Shown: one piece after another, positions 14,585 to 17,435 of the stretch
Position numbering within the stretch: position 1 is the first letter of the stretch
Layout: each line of letters opens with the position of its first letter
NCBI GenBank assembly: GCA_017414145.1
Contig: JAFPQL010000229.1
Location: 1 to 17,435 of the forward strand
Reading direction: 5' to 3'
DNA from: Oscillospiraceae bacterium
Lineage (GTDB): Bacteria > Bacillota_A > Clostridia > Oscillospirales > Ruminococcaceae
DNA: 17,435 nt
Translations under genes and position numbers: made by a program
Notes under the pieces: generated by a model
Seen by the model: only the letters and a program-made list of their open reading frames with translations
The model's database searches: none
Told to the model about the DNA's origin: nothing

Positions 14585-15160
14585 ATGAAGCTGCTGGAAG
14601 ACAGAATCCGGAAGGAGGGCAGGATCCTGCCCGGCCCCGTACTGAAGGTTTCCTCCTTCCTCAATCACCAGATGGATCCGGCGCTGATGATGGAGATGGG
14701 CAGGGAGATCGGCAGGCTGTTTGCCGGTGAGCGCATCACAAAGGTGCTGACGATTGAGTCGTCCGGCATCGCCGTCGCGCTGGCGGCGGGATATGCGCTC
14801 GGCGTACCGGTGCTGTTTGCCAAGAAGCACCGCACCAGCAATGTCTCCGGCAATCTCTATCAGACAATGGTGCATTCGTATACGCACGGCACGGACTATA
14901 CAGTCGTGGTGGAGCGCGAGTTCCTGAAGGCGGAGGACCGTGTGCTGATTGTGGACGATTTCCTCGCAAACGGCAAGGCGGTCGAGGGACTGCTCGACCT
15001 GATCCGTCAGGCGGGCGCGGAGACGGCCGGCGCCGCAATCGCAATCGAGAAGGCGTTTCAGGAGGGCGGGCCGCGTCTGCGGGCGGCGGGTCTGCGCGTG
15101 GAGTCCCTTGCGCGGATTCAGCGCATGGATGAGCAGGGCATCGTCTTCTGCGAGGCGTGA
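14585..15160 (+). CDS. xpt: Xanthine phosphoribosyltransferase
   Basis: This cytosolic enzyme converts xanthine and PRPP to XMP in purine salvage. It has 191 residues, the usual length. The N-terminus MKLLEDRIRKEGRILPG is typical of Xpt. The middle has VLTIESSGIAVALAAGYALG and LFAKKHRTSN, and the PRPP-binding loop is VLIVDDFLANGKA (120-132, D124 and D125). I chose the ATG at 14585 rather than one at 14534 because GGAGAGGAG lies just upstream and homology begins there. It is followed 70 bases later by the BMP lipoprotein gene, a context of purine uptake and salvage. Confidence 0.95.
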   Translation: MKLLEDRIRKEGRILPGPVLKVSSFLNHQMDPALMMEMGREIGRLFAGERITKVLTIESSGIAVALAAGYALGVPVLFAKKHRTSNVSGNLYQTMVHSYTHGTDYTVVVEREFLKAEDRVLIVDDFLANGKAVEGLLDLIRQAGAETAGAAIAIEKAFQEGGPRLRAAGLRVESLARIQRMDEQGIVFCEA

Positions 15161-15230
15161 TTTCCAAACGGTATGTAATGAAAATTTACATAAATCCCCC
15201 AAAAATCAAACAGCAAAGGAGTTCAAGAAT

Positions 15231-16460
15231 ATGATGAAACGGAAAGCGGCATTTCTTCTGGCGGCACTGACTGCCGGCGCGTTCTGCATGGGCGGCATGA
15301 CAGCGTGCGGTGAGAACGGCAGCGGCGGTTCGCTGACCAAGTCCAATATCAAGATCGGTCTGATCTGCCTGCACGATGAAAATTCGACCTATGACCTCAA
15401 CTTCATCAACGGCATGAACGAGGCGAAGAAAAAGCTCGGCCTCAGCGACGATCAGGTCATCATCAAGAAGAATGTTCCGGAGACCAACGAGTGCAAGGAG
15501 GCGGCTTCCGATCTGGCGGACCGCGGCTGCAATATCATCTTCGCGGACTCCTTCGGCCACGAGCCCTATATGATCGAGGCGGCCGACAAGTACAAGAATG
15601 TGCAGTTCTGTCACGCGACCGGCACGATGGCGCACACCGAGAAGAAGGACAATTTCCACAATGCCTTCGCTTCGATTTATCAGGGCAGATATCTGGCGGG
15701 CGTCGCTGCCGGCCTCAAGCTGAACGAGATGATTGACGCGGGCAAGATCACGCCGGACAAGGCAGTCATGGGCTATGTCGGCGCCTACACCTACGCGGAG
15801 GTCATTTCGGGCTACACCTCGTTCTATCTGGGCGCAAAGTCCGTCTGTCCGAGCACGACCATGAAGGTGCAGTTCACCGGCTCGTGGTACGATGAGACCG
15901 GCGAAAAGGAAGCCGCAACCACGCTGATTTCGCAGGGCTGTGTGCTGATTTCGCAGCACGCGGACTCGATGGGCGCACCGACCGCCTGCGAGAATGCCGG
16001 CGTCCCCGATGTCTCCTACAACGGCTCGACCAAGGATGCCTGCCCCAACACCTTCATCGTTTCTTCGAGAATCAACTGGGCGCCGTACTACGAGCACGCG
16101 GTCAACTGCGTGCTGGACGGCAAGGCCATCGAGGCGGACTGGACGGGCGACCTTTCCACCGAATCCGTGCAGCTGACTGAGGTCAATGAGCAGGCTGCCG
16201 CGGCCGGTACGCAGGCGGCGCTCGATGCCGCTGCCGCCGACCTCAAGTCCGGCAAGGTCCATGTCTTTGATACATCCTCCTTCACCGTGGACGGCAAGGA
16301 GCTGTCCAGCTATCAGGCGGATGTCGATACCGATGACAACTACACGCCCGATACCGAGGTCATCAAGGACGGCTATTTCCACGAGTCGGAATACCGCTCT
16401 GCGCCGTACTTCGATCTGCGCATCGACGGCATTACCACGCTGAACGAGAAGTTCGGCTGA
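15231..16460 (+). CDS. BMP-family nucleoside ABC transporter substrate-binding lipoprotein
   Basis: The protein has 409 residues. A signal peptide ends in the lipobox MTAC (Cys26). The mature part (about 37-409) reads as a PnrA/BmpA-type binding protein: IKIGLICLHDENSTYDLNFI, DLADRGCNIIFADSFGHE, FHNAFASIYQGRYLAGVAAGL, VMGYVGAYTYAEVISGYTSF, and later LISQGCVLISQHADSMG. Members capture purine nucleosides and hand them to an ABC permease. The tail after about 310 is acidic. Two ATG codons are in frame at 15231 and 15234, and AAAGGAG is nine bases before the first. The partner ATPase follows directly. Its ligand is inferred from the family and from adjacent xpt. Confidence 0.92.
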   Translation: MMKRKAAFLLAALTAGAFCMGGMTACGENGSGGSLTKSNIKIGLICLHDENSTYDLNFINGMNEAKKKLGLSDDQVIIKKNVPETNECKEAASDLADRGCNIIFADSFGHEPYMIEAADKYKNVQFCHATGTMAHTEKKDNFHNAFASIYQGRYLAGVAAGLKLNEMIDAGKITPDKAVMGYVGAYTYAEVISGYTSFYLGAKSVCPSTTMKVQFTGSWYDETGEKEAATTLISQGCVLISQHADSMGAPTACENAGVPDVSYNGSTKDACPNTFIVSSRINWAPYYEHAVNCVLDGKAIEADWTGDLSTESVQLTEVNEQAAAAGTQAALDAAAADLKSGKVHVFDTSSFTVDGKELSSYQADVDTDDNYTPDTEVIKDGYFHESEYRSAPYFDLRIDGITTLNEKFG

Positions 16461-16473
16461 CGCTGCAAGTGAC

Positions 16474-16517
16474 CGCAGGCGGGACAACCATTTTTCCGGC
16501 TGTCCCGCCTGTGTTTT
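16474..16517 (+). terminator. Intergenic hairpin terminator between binding protein and ATPase
   Basis: A stem of 13 pairs (16474-16486 with 16501-16513, 11 perfect plus a G-U and a C-G at the base) encloses a 14-base loop. TTTTC follows. It lies 13 bases after the stop of the BMP gene. In ABC operons such hairpins commonly stop part of the transcription, so binding protein is made in excess of the ATPase. The U-run is short, which fits partial readthrough. Confidence 0.75.
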
Positions 16518-16544
16518 CATCCGGTGCGTCTGAAAGGAAACAGT

Positions 16545-17435
16545 ATGGGAAACAAACAAGGGAAGCCGGCGCCGGTTCCCGCAATCCGGCTGGCACACAT
16601 CACAAAGCGATTCGGCAGCGTCACTGCAAATGACGATGTGTCCCTCTCCGTCATGCACGGGCAGATTCTCTCCGTGCTGGGCGAGAACGGCAGCGGCAAG
16701 ACGACGCTGATGAACATGATCGCGGGCATCTACTACCCCGATCACGGACAGATTTTCGTGGACGGCAGGGAGGTCGTCATCCGGTCGCCGAAGGACGCCT
16801 TCCGCTACCGGATCGGCATGATTCACCAGCATTTCAAGCTGGTCGATGTCTTTTCCGCGACGGAGAACATCGTGCTGGGACTGGAGGATCAGGGGCGCTA
16901 CAGCCTGAAAAAGGCGACGGAGCGCGTCCGGCAGATCATCGCACAGTACGGCTTTGAGCTCGATCCCGAAAAGAAGATCTACGAGATGTCCGTTTCCGAA
17001 AAGCAGACCGTCGAGATCATCAAGGTGCTGTACCGCGGCGCCGATATCCTCATCCTCGACGAGCCGACCGCCGTGCTGACACCGCAGGAGACAACCAAGC
17101 TCTTTGCCATTCTGCGGAAAATGCGCGACAGCGGCAAGGCAATCATCATCATCACGCACAAGCTGCATGAGGTGCTGTCACTGTCCGATCAGGTCGCGGT
17201 GCTGTGCAAGGGGCGCTATGCCGGAACGGTCAATACCGCCGAAACGAATGAAAGTCAGCTCACGGAGATGATGGTCGGCAAAAAGGTCACGCTCAATATC
17301 GAGCGCTCGGAGCCGAAGGACTGTGCGGACCGTCTGACCGTCGAGAATGTCACCTGCAAAAACCGCGAGGGCGCGGAGATTCTGCACGGCGTATCCTTTA
17401 CGGCGCGATCGGGCGAAATCCTCGGCATCGCGGGC
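16545..17435 (+). CDS. ABC transporter ATPase for BMP nucleoside system (partial, cut by window end)
   Basis: The visible 297 residues cover the first nucleotide-binding domain and the start of a second (LTVENVTCKN, ILHGVSFTARSGEILGIAG), so this is the tandem-domain ATPase typical of BMP-linked systems such as YufO/NupO, usually about 500 residues. Domain one has Walker A GENGSGKTT (46-54), Q-loop Q95, Walker B ILILDEP (D172, E173) and switch H205. The signature is MSVSEKQTVEI rather than LSGGQ, a departure that this subfamily often shows. AAAGG ends seven bases before the ATG. The gene runs off the end of the window, so its permease partners are probably just beyond it. Confidence 0.93.
   Translation, partial: MGNKQGKPAPVPAIRLAHITKRFGSVTANDDVSLSVMHGQILSVLGENGSGKTTLMNMIAGIYYPDHGQIFVDGREVVIRSPKDAFRYRIGMIHQHFKLVDVFSATENIVLGLEDQGRYSLKKATERVRQIIAQYGFELDPEKKIYEMSVSEKQTVEIIKVLYRGADILILDEPTAVLTPQETTKLFAILRKMRDSGKAIIIITHKLHEVLSLSDQVAVLCKGRYAGTVNTAETNESQLTEMMVGKKVTLNIERSEPKDCADRLTVENVTCKNREGAEILHGVSFTARSGEILGIAG

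Noticed and set aside
15173..15191. ATGTAA/TTACAT inverted repeat before the BMP gene as an operator
   Set aside because: The arms are only 6 bp in AT-rich spacer sequence, with no supporting promoter boxes, so chance is a sufficient explanation.
15186..17168. A 660-residue open frame on the minus strand over the BMP and ATPase genes
   Set aside because: It is antisense to two genes with clear family motifs, has no recognisable domain, and results from codon bias in GC-rich DNA.
1..17435. CRISPR array, tRNA, rRNA, insertion sequence or prophage attachment sites
   Set aside because: I saw no regularly spaced repeats, cloverleaf sequence, transposase motif or matching direct repeats at the ends of the phage cassette. 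A very short attachment core could have been missed.

Overview
The window looks like chromosome from a GC-rich gut Clostridia, probably a Ruminococcus/Oscillospiraceae relative. Long-form hpf, ispE, xpt and a BMP-type nucleoside transporter all read as Bacillota proteins. Promoters are sigma-A-like, AGGAGG-type ribosome binding sites are strong, and intrinsic terminators are common. This placement is inferred from protein character alone, without a search.

Layout. (1) 3-413 (+) is a small three-helix membrane protein, converging on hpf (511-1044, -) across a bidirectional hairpin terminator. hpf has its own TTGACA-18-TATAAT promoter. (2) 1217-8318 (-) is an uninterrupted nine-gene phage structural cassette. 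In transcription order it holds terS, terL, portal, major capsid protein, prohead protease-like protein, a head-tail adaptor-like protein, two small tail-like proteins and a baseplate-hub-like protein. Every frame is open and most junctions are tight or overlapping. No integrase, repressor, replication, tape-measure, sheath, lysis or receptor-binding gene is visible, and hpf follows directly in the same orientation. (3) 8319-8879 is a gene-free regulatory stretch. It holds two hairpins on the cassette side and, on the other side, a tandem ~80-bp repeat that duplicates a promoter. One copy has TATAAT and the other TATAAG. (4) 8880-14286 (+) has two long paralogous lipoproteins, each with a HEIWH zinc-peptidase motif, flanking ispE, and ends in a strong terminator. 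(5) 14440-17435 (+) is a purine-salvage locus: xpt behind a leader that looks like a transcription attenuator, then a BMP-family lipoprotein and the start of its ABC ATPase, cut by the window edge. An intergenic hairpin may lower ATPase expression relative to the binding protein.

How the parts may work together. xpt and the BMP transporter fit as uptake and salvage of purine nucleosides or bases. The paired lipoproteins probably act at the cell surface, but their substrate is unknown. The phage cassette encodes the parts for head assembly and DNA packaging, but no visible means of excision, replication or lysis. It is therefore either a trimmed but frame-preserved prophage remnant or a domesticated particle-forming element resembling a gene transfer agent. 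That cassette and the twin metallopeptidase-like lipoproteins are the most interesting parts of the window.
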